A program made the position numbers and the translations under genes. A model generated the notes under the pieces. The model saw nothing but the letters and a program-made list of their open reading frames with translations. It made no database searches and was not told where the DNA came from. Shown one piece after another: positions 29,243 through 37,689 of a DNA stretch of 45,853 nucleotides (positions are counted from its first letter, which is position 1; each line of letters opens with the position of its first letter). The stretch covers positions 1 through 45,853 of the forward strand of contig NZ_KE952728.1 of assembly GCF_000466385.1 (NCBI RefSeq). The letters run 5' to 3'. Source of the DNA: Aneurinibacillus aneurinilyticus ATCC 12856. GTDB lineage: Bacteria > Bacillota > Bacilli > Aneurinibacillales > Aneurinibacillaceae.

Positions 29243-32200
29243 TATTTAACTAGCTCCTTTCGTTTCGCCCCCAGCAGATATTCCCCCAGGTCAACCGCGT
29301 CACCTTCTTTATAGCCATGCACCTCAAGGTATGAAGCGAAGGTATCCAGGAATGTAAAACATGGAATATTAAGCGATAGCGACAGTTGGCGGAGTTCAAA
29401 GCCCAGTCTTCCGCGCTTATTGCCAAGCGTTGGCGTATTCACGAACGCTTTTACGTCGCATTCCCCACAGATCGCTTTTACGCGCTCCTGCGTTTCTACA
29501 ATCTCTTGTACACTTACTCCGTTTTCTTGCAATAGCGTTGCTGTACCCGGTGTAGCGATAATGTTTATATCCAATTCTTTTAGCGCTTGAATATGCGGGA
29601 TAAATTGTTTCTTGTCCTGTTCAGAGAGCGACAGCAGAATGGTATCGCCCGCTTCTAGCCAATCGCATATACCTTCCTTCCAGGCAATCGCCTTCGCAAT
29701 CGCTTCTCCCACCGAATAACTCAAACCGATGACCTCGCCTGTCGATTTCATCTCCGGTCCAAGAGCAGGGTCCACACCGTTTAGCTTAATTGTGGAGAAT
29801 ACCGGACCTTTTACAGCATAGAACGGAATACGCGGCAAAATGCCGGTACCATAGCCCATATCCTTAAGCTTCTCACCTACTTGTGCCCGTGTCGCCAGTG
29901 CTACCATCGGCACTCCGGTTACTTTACTAACGATCGGTACCGTACGGGACGCACGCGGATTTACCTCTAATACATAAATGGTGCCTTCCGTATCAATAAC
30001 AAGCTGAATGTTAATGAGCCCACATGCCTTCATTTCTTTCGCAATCAACGCGGCGCTATGCCCGATCTCCTCACGCTGCGCATCGGTCAGGTGCGGCGAT
30101 GGGAAAATCGCCATACTATCACCGGAATGCACACCAGCCCGCTCAATATGCTGGAAGATTCCCGGTATGAGGATATCCTCACCATCGCAAATCGCATCGA
30201 CTTCCACTTCCATACCGGATACATACTTGTCAATTAATAACGGAAACAGCGCGCTTGATGAAGTATATCGGTTCCAGTCCGCAAAATACTGATCAAGCTC
30301 TTCCGGATTGTGAATCACTGCCATTCCACGTCCACCAATAACGTAAGATGGACGGATAAGCACCGGATAGCCCAGTTCTTCTGCGACAAGGTGTGTACCT
30401 TGCTGACTGTTTACCCCTTCTCCCGGAATGTGCGGGATATTCAGCTTACGCAGCATCTGATAGAACAGTTCGCGGTCTTCTACCATATCGATAGCCTCTA
30501 CCGATGTACCATAAACATGCACACCGGCCTTCTTCAGCTTATCTGCCAGATTAATCGCAGTCTGGCCGCCGAACTGCACCATAACGCCATCTACCTGCTC
30601 TTTTTCAATTACATTTAATACATCTTCTAACGCCAGCGGCTCGAAGTACAGTTGATCCGCCGTATTGTAGTCCGTAGAAACTGTCTCCGGATTGTTGTTA
30701 ATGATAACGGCAGAGATGCCCTGCTTGCGCAGCGCTTTTGCCGCGTGAACAGAACAATAGTCGAATTCGATTCCCTGACCGATACGGATCGGACCGGAAC
30801 CAAGAACAAGCACTTTTTTGCCGTCCATAGCAACCGGTACCTCGTCGCGTCCCTGCCATGTTGAATAATAATAAGGAGTGGATGCGACGAATTCGGCCGC
30901 ACACGTATCTACTAGCTTATAAGCCGGGCTTATGCCCCACTCCTTCAGACGGGCACGCACTTCTTCGAAGCTTACGCCACACAGGCTTGCAATCATACTA
31001 TCCGCGAAGCCGCGCAGCTTTGCTTCCTTTAATAATTCAGGCGTCATCTTGCGCCAGCGCGCTTCCTTCATTATATTTTCAAGCTCGATAATCCGGGCCA
31101 GCGCATTGAGGAAGAAGCGGTCGATTTCGGTTTTCTTATGCAGCTCCTCTACACCCATGCCGCGACGCAACGCCTCGGCAATATAAAAAATACGCTGATC
31201 GGTCGCCTGTACAAGCTCGTTTTCCATCTCTTCTTCACTTGCATCTTTTACATATGGCAGCTCCAGATGCTGCACACCGATTTCCAGGGAACGAATGCCT
31301 TTCAAGAGCGCTCCTTCGAGCGTACGATCTATCGACATCACTTCACCGGTTGCTTTCATCTGCGTACCAAGCTTGCGGTCTGCATGAGGGAATTTATCGA
31401 ACGGCCAGCGTGGAATTTTGGCTACGACATAATCAATCGCCGGCTCAAAGCTGGCATACGTGTAACCGGTAATCGGGTTCACTACCTCATCAAGGTGATA
31501 ACCGAGCGCCAGCTTGGCTGCCGTACGTGCAATCGGATAACCGGTCGCTTTCGATGCAAGCGCCGAAGAACGGCTTACACGCGGGTTAACTTCAATCAAG
31601 TAGTATTTGTCGCTATAGGGGTCAAGCGCATATTGAATATTACAGCCGCCTACGACACCAAGAGCACGAATAACCTTGCAGGCTACAAAACGCAGCATCT
31701 GATACTGGCGATCCGTCAATGTCTGCGAAGGCGCTACAACGATAGAATCCCCTGTATGCACACCAACCGGATCGAAGTTCTCCATATTGCATACAATAAT
31801 GCACGTATCATTCGCGTCGCGCATAACTTCATATTCAATCTCTTTCCAGCCTTTAATGCTTCTCTCAATTAATACCTGGCTAATCGGGCTTGCGTGTAGA
31901 CCTCGCTTTGCTACGATACGCAGTTCTTCTTCATTATTCGCGAAGCCCCCACCAGCGCCGCCAAGCGTATAGGCGGGACGCACGATAACCGGATAGCCGA
32001 TTTTATTTGCGAATGCGACCGCGGCGTCTACAGTCGTCACCGTCTCACTCTCTGGAATCGGCTCCCCGATTTCCTGCATCATCTTTTTGAACTCTTCGCG
32101 GTCCTCTCCCCGGATAATCGTATCAAGCGGTGTGCCAAGCAGCTTCACGTTATACTTCGCAAGCACGCCTGCTTTAGATAGCTCAACTGCCAGGTTAAGC

Positions 32201-32484
32201 CCCGTCTGACCACCAAGCGTCGGCAGAACACCGTCCGGACGCTCCTTGGCAATGATTTTCTCCACCGACTCTACTGTCAGCGGCTCCATGTATATGCGAT
32301 CTGCCACTTCATCATCCGTCATGATGGTAGCCGGATTATTGTTGACCAGAATAACTTCTACGCCCTCTTCGCGCAAGGCCAAGCAGGCCTGAGCACCGGC
32401 GTAATCGAATTCGGCCGCCTGCCCGATAACAATCGGACCGGAGCCGAGCACAAGCACTTTAGTAATGTCGGGTAATTTAGGCAT
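29242..32484 (-). CDS. carB: Carbamoyl-phosphate synthase large subunit (arginine operon)
   Basis: Makes carbamoyl phosphate from bicarbonate, ammonia and two ATP. The 1080 residues start MPKLPDITKVLVLGSGPIVIGQAAEFDY and hold two homologous ATP-grasp halves: the second begins KKVLVLGSGPIRIGQGIEFDY near 556. An MGS-like C-terminal domain (about 935-1070) is present, which makes it the full-length type rather than a shortened one. The ATG at 32484 has AGGAGA upstream and overlaps carA by eight bases; the 45-residue extension is rejected. Its position between carA and argF marks it as the arginine-specific enzyme. A pyrimidine copy may exist elsewhere. Confidence 0.97.
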   Translation of the reverse strand: MPKLPDITKVLVLGSGPIVIGQAAEFDYAGAQACLALREEGVEVILVNNNPATIMTDDEVADRIYMEPLTVESVEKIIAKERPDGVLPTLGGQTGLNLAVELSKAGVLAKYNVKLLGTPLDTIIRGEDREEFKKMMQEIGEPIPESETVTTVDAAVAFANKIGYPVIVRPAYTLGGAGGGFANNEEELRIVAKRGLHASPISQVLIERSIKGWKEIEYEVMRDANDTCIIVCNMENFDPVGVHTGDSIVVAPSQTLTDRQYQMLRFVACKVIRALGVVGGCNIQYALDPYSDKYYLIEVNPRVSRSSALASKATGYPIARTAAKLALGYHLDEVVNPITGYTYASFEPAIDYVVAKIPRWPFDKFPHADRKLGTQMKATGEVMSIDRTLEGALLKGIRSLEIGVQHLELPYVKDASEEEMENELVQATDQRIFYIAEALRRGMGVEELHKKTEIDRFFLNALARIIELENIMKEARWRKMTPELLKEAKLRGFADSMIASLCGVSFEEVRARLKEWGISPAYKLVDTCAAEFVASTPYYYSTWQGRDEVPVAMDGKKVLVLGSGPIRIGQGIEFDYCSVHAAKALRKQGISAVIINNNPETVSTDYNTADQLYFEPLALEDVLNVIEKEQVDGVMVQFGGQTAINLADKLKKAGVHVYGTSVEAIDMVEDRELFYQMLRKLNIPHIPGEGVNSQQGTHLVAEELGYPVLIRPSYVIGGRGMAVIHNPEELDQYFADWNRYTSSSALFPLLIDKYVSGMEVEVDAICDGEDILIPGIFQHIERAGVHSGDSMAIFPSPHLTDAQREEIGHSAALIAKEMKACGLINIQLVIDTEGTIYVLEVNPRASRTVPIVSKVTGVPMVALATRAQVGEKLKDMGYGTGILPRIPFYAVKGPVFSTIKLNGVDPALGPEMKSTGEVIGLSYSVGEAIAKAIAWKEGICDWLEAGDTILLSLSEQDKKQFIPHIQALKELDINIIATPGTATLLQENGVSVQEIVETQERVKAICGECDVKAFVNTPTLGNKRGRLGFELRQLSLSLNIPCFTFLDTFASYLEVHGYKEGDAVDLGEYLLGAKRKELVK

Positions 32485-33553
32485 AGCTTTTCTCTCCTGT
32501 AACCTGGCATTGTTGAATGAACTCAGTGAACAAATGTCCCGTATCCTGTGGGCCGGCATGTGCTTCTGGATGGAATTGCACGGACCAGATAGGGAGTTCC
32601 TTATGACGCACGCCTTCAACAGATTTGTCGTTGACGTTACTAAACGTAAGCAAAAGTGGCGTTTTGGAAAGGGAATCTTCTTTCACTACATATCCGTGGT
32701 TTTGTGATGTCATATATACCTTCCCAGTGCGTAAGTCTTTCACCGGATGATTGCTGCCACGGTGACCGTACGGCAAGCGCTCTGTATCGCAGCCATAAAT
32801 GAGCGAGATAAGCTGATGGCCGAGGCAGATCCCCATTGTCGGATAGCTTTCTACAATCTTTTTTAGCTCGCCTAAATACGGTGTAATCTCTTTCGGATCT
32901 CCCGGACCGTTCGACAGGAACACACCGTCTGGCCTGATGGCATGCACCTGATTGTGTGTGACATTGTACGGTACCACCGTTACGCGACATCCACCGTCCA
33001 GCAGGCTTTGTAATATCGATTTCTTATAGCCATAGTCAATCAGTACGATATGTGGCCCCTGCGCCTCTCGTCCATATTCCTGAACGCTTGTTACCGAAAC
33101 GCCTGGTACAACATCCCGAACCGGTTGCGGGATGAATGATGCCACCTTCTCCTGATCCGTCGTCAATAATCCGTATACTTCGCCATGGGTACGTACGATA
33201 TGGGTAACCGCACGCGTATCAATACCAGATAAGCCGCCGATGCCATACCTTTCAGCAACCTCTGACAAAGTATAATCTGATTCGTAATGACTCGGATTCT
33301 GGCACAAATCGCCGACTAATAATGCCCGGCATGCAGGCTTTATACTTTCAAAATCGCGCTCATTTATTCCATAGTTTCCGATAAGCGGATACGTAAACGT
33401 AATCATCTGGCCGGCATACGAAGGGTCGGACAAAACTTCCTGATACCCTGTCATTCCTGTATTAAATACGACTTCTCCCGTGCAGTCCCGCACGCTGCCA
33501 AACCATTCTCCCTCAAATACGTCGCCCGTACTTAACACAAGATATCCTTTCAT
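32477..33553 (-). CDS. carA: Carbamoyl-phosphate synthase small subunit (arginine operon)
   Basis: Glutaminase subunit that supplies ammonia to CarB. The 358-residue protein has the CarA N-terminal domain (MKGYLVLSTGDVFEGEWFG, TGMTGYQEVLSDPSYAGQ) and a class I amidotransferase domain with the Cys of GICLGHQ, and HPEAHAGP with catalytic His and Glu. The ATG at 33553 has AAGGAG eight bases upstream; the in-frame GTG at 33562 is too close to it. It lies 32 bases after argD. Confidence 0.97.
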   Translation of the reverse strand: MKGYLVLSTGDVFEGEWFGSVRDCTGEVVFNTGMTGYQEVLSDPSYAGQMITFTYPLIGNYGINERDFESIKPACRALLVGDLCQNPSHYESDYTLSEVAERYGIGGLSGIDTRAVTHIVRTHGEVYGLLTTDQEKVASFIPQPVRDVVPGVSVTSVQEYGREAQGPHIVLIDYGYKKSILQSLLDGGCRVTVVPYNVTHNQVHAIRPDGVFLSNGPGDPKEITPYLGELKKIVESYPTMGICLGHQLISLIYGCDTERLPYGHRGSNHPVKDLRTGKVYMTSQNHGYVVKEDSLSKTPLLLTFSNVNDKSVEGVRHKELPIWSVQFHPEAHAGPQDTGHLFTEFIQQCQVTGEKSYA

Positions 33554-33585
33554 TGCTTCCACTCCTTTTGTGTCGGATGCCGTCC

Positions 33586-34758
33586 TTATACCATCTGCGC
33601 TACCGCACCCAGTGCTTCTTCAAGCGTCTGTATCGCATGGTCTATCTCATCTTGCCCAATCGTAAATGGCGGAAGCAGACGCAATACGTTCGGCCCTGCC
33701 TGCAGCAGTAGAATATGGCTCTCACGCATTTTCTCAACAACAGGTGCCGCTTCGGATACAAGCTCTACACCTATCATTAGCCCTTTACCGCGCACGCTGA
33801 CAATGTCTGCACGGCGCTCCGCCAATCCGTTCAATTTCTCTATGAAATAAGCACCCAACTCTTCTACGCGGGCGAGATAGTCATTATCTTCAATCGTTTC
33901 CAGCGTGGCCAGCGCTGTCGCACACGCCAGCGGATTACCGCCGAATGTCGTGCCATGCGTGCCTGGACCGAACGCTTCGGCCAGCTCTTCTTTCCCGACG
34001 ATGGCGCCAATAGGAAAGCCGCTGCCAAGCCCCTTGGCCATCGTAATAATATCCGGCTCAATATCATAATGCTGGTAGGCGAACCATTTGCCGGTGCGTC
34101 CTATACCGGTCTGCACCTCGTCGACAATCAGCAGCAGGCCATGCTCTGCGCATGCTTCCTTAATATGGTCAACGAACTCGACTGATGCAGGATGTACACC
34201 GCCTTCTCCCTGTATGAGCTCCAGCATAATAGCGCACGTTTTCTCAGTAACAGCCGCCGTCAGTGCTTCCTTGTCGTTATATGGTACGGTTATGAATCCT
34301 TCCGGCAGCGGATCGAATCCATCCTTTACCTTCGCCTGACCGGTCGCGGTCAGCGTCGCTAACGTTCGCCCATGAAACGACTGCGCAAACGTAATGATTT
34401 CATAACGGGGCTGCTGTTTAATTTTCTGCATATATCTGCGTGCCAGCTTAATTGCGGCTTCGTTCGCCTCTGCACCGCTGTTGCAAAAAAACGCCCGGTT
34501 GCCGCATGTCAATGACGTCAACTTCTTCGCTGCTTGCTCTTGCACCGGGATTTCAAACAGGTTCGAGCAATGCCATAGCGTATCGAGCTGCTCCTGTACT
34601 TTCGCCTTTACTTGGGACGGCACATTGCCAAGCGAGGTAACCGCGATGCCTGCAACAAGATCGAGGTAGCGATTGCCCGCTTCATCCCACAAATAGTTGC
34701 CCTTTCCCTTAACGATGCGAATCGGCCAGCGTCCGTAATTGGGGAACAGATGACTCAT
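33586..34758 (-). CDS. argD: Acetylornithine aminotransferase
   Basis: PLP enzyme that converts N-acetylglutamate semialdehyde into N-acetylornithine. The 390-residue class III aminotransferase has NSGAEANEAAIKLAR at 93-107, the PLP-contacting Asp213 in IVDEVQTGIGRTG, and the Schiff-base Lys242 in TMAKGLGSGFP. The ATG overlaps the argB stop (ATGA). Its product still carries the acetyl group, whose removal would need ArgJ or ArgE; neither gene is in this window. Confidence 0.96.
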   Translation of the reverse strand: MSHLFPNYGRWPIRIVKGKGNYLWDEAGNRYLDLVAGIAVTSLGNVPSQVKAKVQEQLDTLWHCSNLFEIPVQEQAAKKLTSLTCGNRAFFCNSGAEANEAAIKLARRYMQKIKQQPRYEIITFAQSFHGRTLATLTATGQAKVKDGFDPLPEGFITVPYNDKEALTAAVTEKTCAIMLELIQGEGGVHPASVEFVDHIKEACAEHGLLLIVDEVQTGIGRTGKWFAYQHYDIEPDIITMAKGLGSGFPIGAIVGKEELAEAFGPGTHGTTFGGNPLACATALATLETIEDNDYLARVEELGAYFIEKLNGLAERRADIVSVRGKGLMIGVELVSEAAPVVEKMRESHILLLQAGPNVLRLLPPFTIGQDEIDHAIQTLEEALGAVAQMV

Positions 34759-35555
34759 TGTGCATTCACCTTGCCTTCCTTGACAATTTTTGTGCCTACA
34801 GCTTCACCGGCCGCTACTTTTTTCAGAATGCCGGGTTCATATCCGTTAATAATCCATACTTCCTCTACGTTATTACCGAGCGCGTCTAGCGCTGCCCTCA
34901 CTTTCGGAATCATACCGCCGTAAATGATTCCATCAGCAATTAGCTCCGCAATTTTTTCTTTATCAAGTTCTGGCAGTACCTGCCTTACGCCATCCTTCTC
35001 TTGCATAACACCAGGTACATCAGTAACCATAATCAGGCGTTTTGTACCTGCTGCTCCTGCAACTGCTCCTGCCGCTGTATCTGCATTAATGTTATAAATC
35101 TGTCCGTCACCATCAATGCCAAGCGGGGCGATAACAGGAATGAATCCGGCATCTCCAAGCGCTGCTATAAGCTCGCCATGCACACAATGAATATCTCCGA
35201 CGAAGCCAAGATGTGCGGGTCCCTGTACAACCTGAATGGTTGCCCCGTCGATACCACTGATGCCAGCCGCCCGGCCCCCCGCTGCCTGAATACGACTGAC
35301 AATCTGCTTATTGGTTTGGCCGATAAGTACCATTTGCGCCACCTGCAATGTCGCCGCATCCGTCACCCGCAATCCGTCCACAAATTGCGGCTCAATGCCC
35401 ATTTGCTTCAGTGTCGCCGAGATAGCAGGACCGCCGCCGTGCACAATCGTAACAGCTGTTCCCTCATCTTGCAGTTCCTTGATATCTGTATAAAAAGAGG
35501 CTGGCAGGCCCTCCAGTGTACTGCCACCACATTTAATAACTACCTGGTTTTCCAT
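34755..35555 (-). CDS. argB: Acetylglutamate kinase
   Basis: Phosphorylates N-acetylglutamate. The 266-residue amino-acid-kinase fold shows VIKCGGSTL with the phosphate-binding Lys8, VHGGGPAIS near 39-47 and the INADTAAGAVAGA nucleotide region. The N-terminal extension typical of arginine-inhibited hexameric forms is absent, so feedback type cannot be assumed. It starts 30 bases after argC. In the classical Bacillus operon argJ would lie in that gap. Confidence 0.96.
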   Translation of the reverse strand: MENQVVIKCGGSTLEGLPASFYTDIKELQDEGTAVTIVHGGGPAISATLKQMGIEPQFVDGLRVTDAATLQVAQMVLIGQTNKQIVSRIQAAGGRAAGISGIDGATIQVVQGPAHLGFVGDIHCVHGELIAALGDAGFIPVIAPLGIDGDGQIYNINADTAAGAVAGAAGTKRLIMVTDVPGVMQEKDGVRQVLPELDKEKIAELIADGIIYGGMIPKVRAALDALGNNVEEVWIINGYEPGILKKVAAGEAVGTKIVKEGKVNAQ

Positions 35556-35585
35556 TCTCTCTCCCCCTTTTCATCGGGCTGTCGT

Positions 35586-36620
35586 CTAAGGATACACCGG
35601 TGTAAACGCAAGGCCTGTTGTCTCCGGAAGACCAAACATCAGGTTCATATTTTGTACCGCCTGCCCGGCTGCTCCCTTCACTACATTGTCGATAACCGCA
35701 AGTATGATAACCCGACCAGTGCGTTCATCAACATGCCAGGCAATGTCGCAATAATTAGAACCATACACTTCTTTTGTCTTTGGATACTCTCCTGGACGAA
35801 GCCGTACGAACGGCTTGCCTTCATATGCCTTTGCATAAGCGCCAGCGATTTTTTCCACGGTTACACCGTCTTTCAGTGAAGCGTATGAAGTGGTGAGAAT
35901 GCCGCGATTCATCGGCACAAGATGGGGAGTAAACGAGAGTAGCACATCCTGTCCGGTCAATTGTGTTAGCGTCTGTTCAATCTCCGGTGTATGCTGGTGT
36001 TTGCCAACCTTATAGGCAGAGATGCTTTCGTTCACTTCACAGAAATGCGTGCCCAAAGAAGCGCCCCGTCCCGCACCAGTGACACCCGATTTGGCGTCTA
36101 CGATAATAGATTTGCCATCAATAAGATTTTCCTGTAATAACGGCAACAGGCTTAACAGCGTCGCCGTTGGATAACAGCCCGGATTGGCAAGCAGCTTCGT
36201 TTCTTTTATCGCTTCTGCATTCCATTCAGAAAGGCCGTAAACCGCCTTGTCAATGTATTCCTGCCCTGCCGTCTCTTTTCCGTACCATTGTTGATATAAA
36301 TCTGGCGTGGCAAGACGAAAATCGCCGGATACATCAATAACCTTCAGCTTTCCATCGAGCAATTGCGGTACCAGCCTTCCGCTTACACCGGACGGCGTCG
36401 CGATGAACACGATGTCCGCCTCTTCCCGGATACGTGCACAATCAATTTCAGCCAGATCATCTGTAAAAATATGCATGAGATGCGGATATACTTCCTGCAT
36501 CGTTTTACCGGTTTGCGAATTAGAGTATACAGCTACAATGTTTGCTTCAGGGTGGGTTAACAGCAGACGAACGAGTTCCACACCGCTATACCCTGTTGCT
36601 CCAATAATGGAAATATTCAC
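35586..36620 (-). CDS. argC: N-acetyl-gamma-glutamyl-phosphate reductase
   Basis: NADPH-dependent reductase producing N-acetylglutamate semialdehyde. The 344-residue protein has a Rossmann start (ISIIGATGYSGVELVRLL), the catalytic Cys149 in NPGCYPT, and HTPEIEQ with the catalytic His near 215. It is the first gene of the operon argC-B-D-carA-carB-argF. GGAGG lies before its start. The promoter upstream is overlapped by ARG boxes. Confidence 0.97.
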   Translation of the reverse strand: MNISIIGATGYSGVELVRLLLTHPEANIVAVYSNSQTGKTMQEVYPHLMHIFTDDLAEIDCARIREEADIVFIATPSGVSGRLVPQLLDGKLKVIDVSGDFRLATPDLYQQWYGKETAGQEYIDKAVYGLSEWNAEAIKETKLLANPGCYPTATLLSLLPLLQENLIDGKSIIVDAKSGVTGAGRGASLGTHFCEVNESISAYKVGKHQHTPEIEQTLTQLTGQDVLLSFTPHLVPMNRGILTTSYASLKDGVTVEKIAGAYAKAYEGKPFVRLRPGEYPKTKEVYGSNYCDIAWHVDERTGRVIILAVIDNVVKGAAGQAVQNMNLMFGLPETTGLAFTPVYP

Positions 36621-36655
36621 GTTTTAATCCTCCATTTGCTCCTGTCTGAATTAAG

Positions 36656-36695
36656 TTATGAATTATTATACGATGTAAGGAATAATAATTCAATG
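36656..36695 (-). promoter_or_regulatory. arg operon promoter with two ARG boxes
   Basis: Minus strand: TTGAAT (36688-36693), exactly 17 bases, TATAAT (36665-36670). One ARG box (TGAATTATTATTCC) starts inside the -35. The other (TATAATAATTCATA) starts at the -10. Both fit TGAATWWWWATTCA, so ArgR binding would cover the whole promoter. Confidence 0.88.
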
Positions 36696-36745
36696 ATATT
36701 TTTCGAAACCTGCACCCAAACAGAATATACAAGTCAAAAACGCCA

Positions 36746-36754
36746 TGGTAGAAT
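36746..36754 (+). promoter_or_regulatory. Extended -10 promoter of the coiled-coil gene
   Basis: TGGTAGAAT matches an extended -10 (TGnTATAAT), about 37 bases before the ATG at 36791. No -35 consensus is seen. Confidence 0.45.
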
Positions 36755-36790
36755 GAATATATACAAGTAAAGAAGGTGAAGAAAAAAGGG

Positions 36791-37099
36791 ATGGAGAAAA
36801 CGCTTCATTTAATTCTAGATAAGCTGCAATCGCTCGAATCCGGACAAAAACAAATAAATCAGCGACTAGACCTACTCGAATCCGGGCAAAAAGAGCTTCA
36901 ACAAATTACGAAAGCTATCTTGGATTGTCAGGAAGAAACCGATGCAAGACTCGAAGCATTGTCTAGTGATATACAAAGTGTATATGGTGAAGTAAAAGAA
37001 ATAAAAGATACGATGGCTACTAAAAAGGAGCTTATCCAGTCAGAAGAGCGTCTTGATGCACAAACACTGCTCATCGGTAAAGCTCAGGAACGAATTTAA
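36791..37099 (+). CDS. Small coiled-coil protein with LESGQK repeats
   Basis: I do not recognise a function. The 102-residue product is hydrophilic, highly charged and almost wholly predicted coiled coil by its heptads. LESGQK occurs twice, 14 residues apart (about 15-20 and 29-34), each coded by near-identical DNA, so a small internal duplication is likely. The rest reads EETDARLEALSSDIQSVYGEVKEIKDTM, a pattern common in small Bacillus proteins of unknown role. A GTG at 36776 is an alternative start. A promoter-like -10 precedes it and a good terminator follows, so it is probably real and monocistronic. It is divergent from argC. Confidence 0.7.
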   Translation: MEKTLHLILDKLQSLESGQKQINQRLDLLESGQKELQQITKAILDCQEETDARLEALSSDIQSVYGEVKEIKDTMATKKELIQSEERLDAQTLLIGKAQERI

Positions 37100-37126
37100 A
37101 TTCTTGCACTTCGCCAGAAAAAACAA

Positions 37127-37175
37127 TAAAAGGACGTCTCCCTTGTTATTTCATCAAGAGAAACGTCCTTTTTTC
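37127..37175. terminator. Bidirectional terminator between the coiled-coil and cytochrome genes
   Basis: AAAAGGACGT...TC and GA..ACGTCCTTTTTT form a stem with T-runs on both strands between two convergent genes. Confidence 0.88.
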
Positions 37176-37211
37176 GTGGAAAAAACAAGCGAAGGCGCCT
37201 GTGAATTTTCC

Positions 37212-37586
37212 TTATTTTTTTGTAATCAACCAGTCAGCTAACGCTTTCGCGTCTGTTTCACTAACCAGCCCACCCGGCATGCCGTTCCGGCCCTTCAGGA
37301 TAATCGTTTTGATTTCATCAGCGCTCTTATATTTACTACCAACTTTCGTTAGATTTGGACCAACGCCGCCCTCCATATTTTGACCATGACAGGAAGTGCA
37401 GTTCGCCTGAAAGACCTTTTGAGCTTCTTGTCCTCCACCGCCTGCCGTACCTCCAGCCTGCCCGCCCTTTTGTGCCGGTGCCGGTTTTTCTGCTGCACCG
37501 CCCTCTCCTTTCTTCGCTGTGCCACATCCTACGGCCAGTACAAGCACAAGCAGAATACTGCTTACTATCATCATCCATTTTTTCAT
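37212..37586 (-). CDS. cccB: Membrane-anchored cytochrome c551-type lipoprotein
   Basis: Small mono-haem electron carrier on the outer face of the membrane. The 124-residue protein has a lipoprotein signal (1-20) with lipobox LAVGC and Cys21, a Gly/Ala/Pro-rich flexible linker (22-53), and a cytochrome c domain with CTSCH at 63-67 and the axial Met103 in NGMPGG. This is the CccB layout of Bacillus. GGGAGG lies before the ATG but is inside a hairpin (37595-37636), see that entry. The haem-attachment and lipid-transfer (Lgt, same window) machinery would be needed for maturation. Confidence 0.9.
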   Translation of the reverse strand: MKKWMMIVSSILLVLVLAVGCGTAKKGEGGAAEKPAPAQKGGQAGGTAGGGGQEAQKVFQANCTSCHGQNMEGGVGPNLTKVGSKYKSADEIKTIILKGRNGMPGGLVSETDAKALADWLITKK

Positions 37587-37589
37587 AAG

Positions 37590-37636
37590 AAAAACCTCCC
37601 TTAATCATGTCACACGCTTAGTATGATCAAGGGAGG
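37590..37636 (-). promoter_or_regulatory. Terminator-like hairpin that includes the cccB ribosome binding site
   Basis: On the minus strand CCTCCCTTGATCAT (37623-37636) pairs with ATGATTAAGGGAGG (37595-37608), 13 of 14 positions, loop 14. A run of five T residues follows, then CTT and the cccB ATG. The 3' arm is the AAGGGAGG Shine-Dalgarno. So one hairpin can end tkt transcription and block cccB translation. Confidence 0.75.
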
Positions 37637-37689
37637 CAATTTTTAATCAGCTTGCATAAGCCAAAACCAACGGAGCTGCTTCCTATGCA

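Noticed and set aside
36776-36790. GTG start five codons upstream for the coiled-coil gene
   Set aside because: The purine-rich sequence around it gives no proper spacing; the ATG at 36791 is more likely, though not proven.
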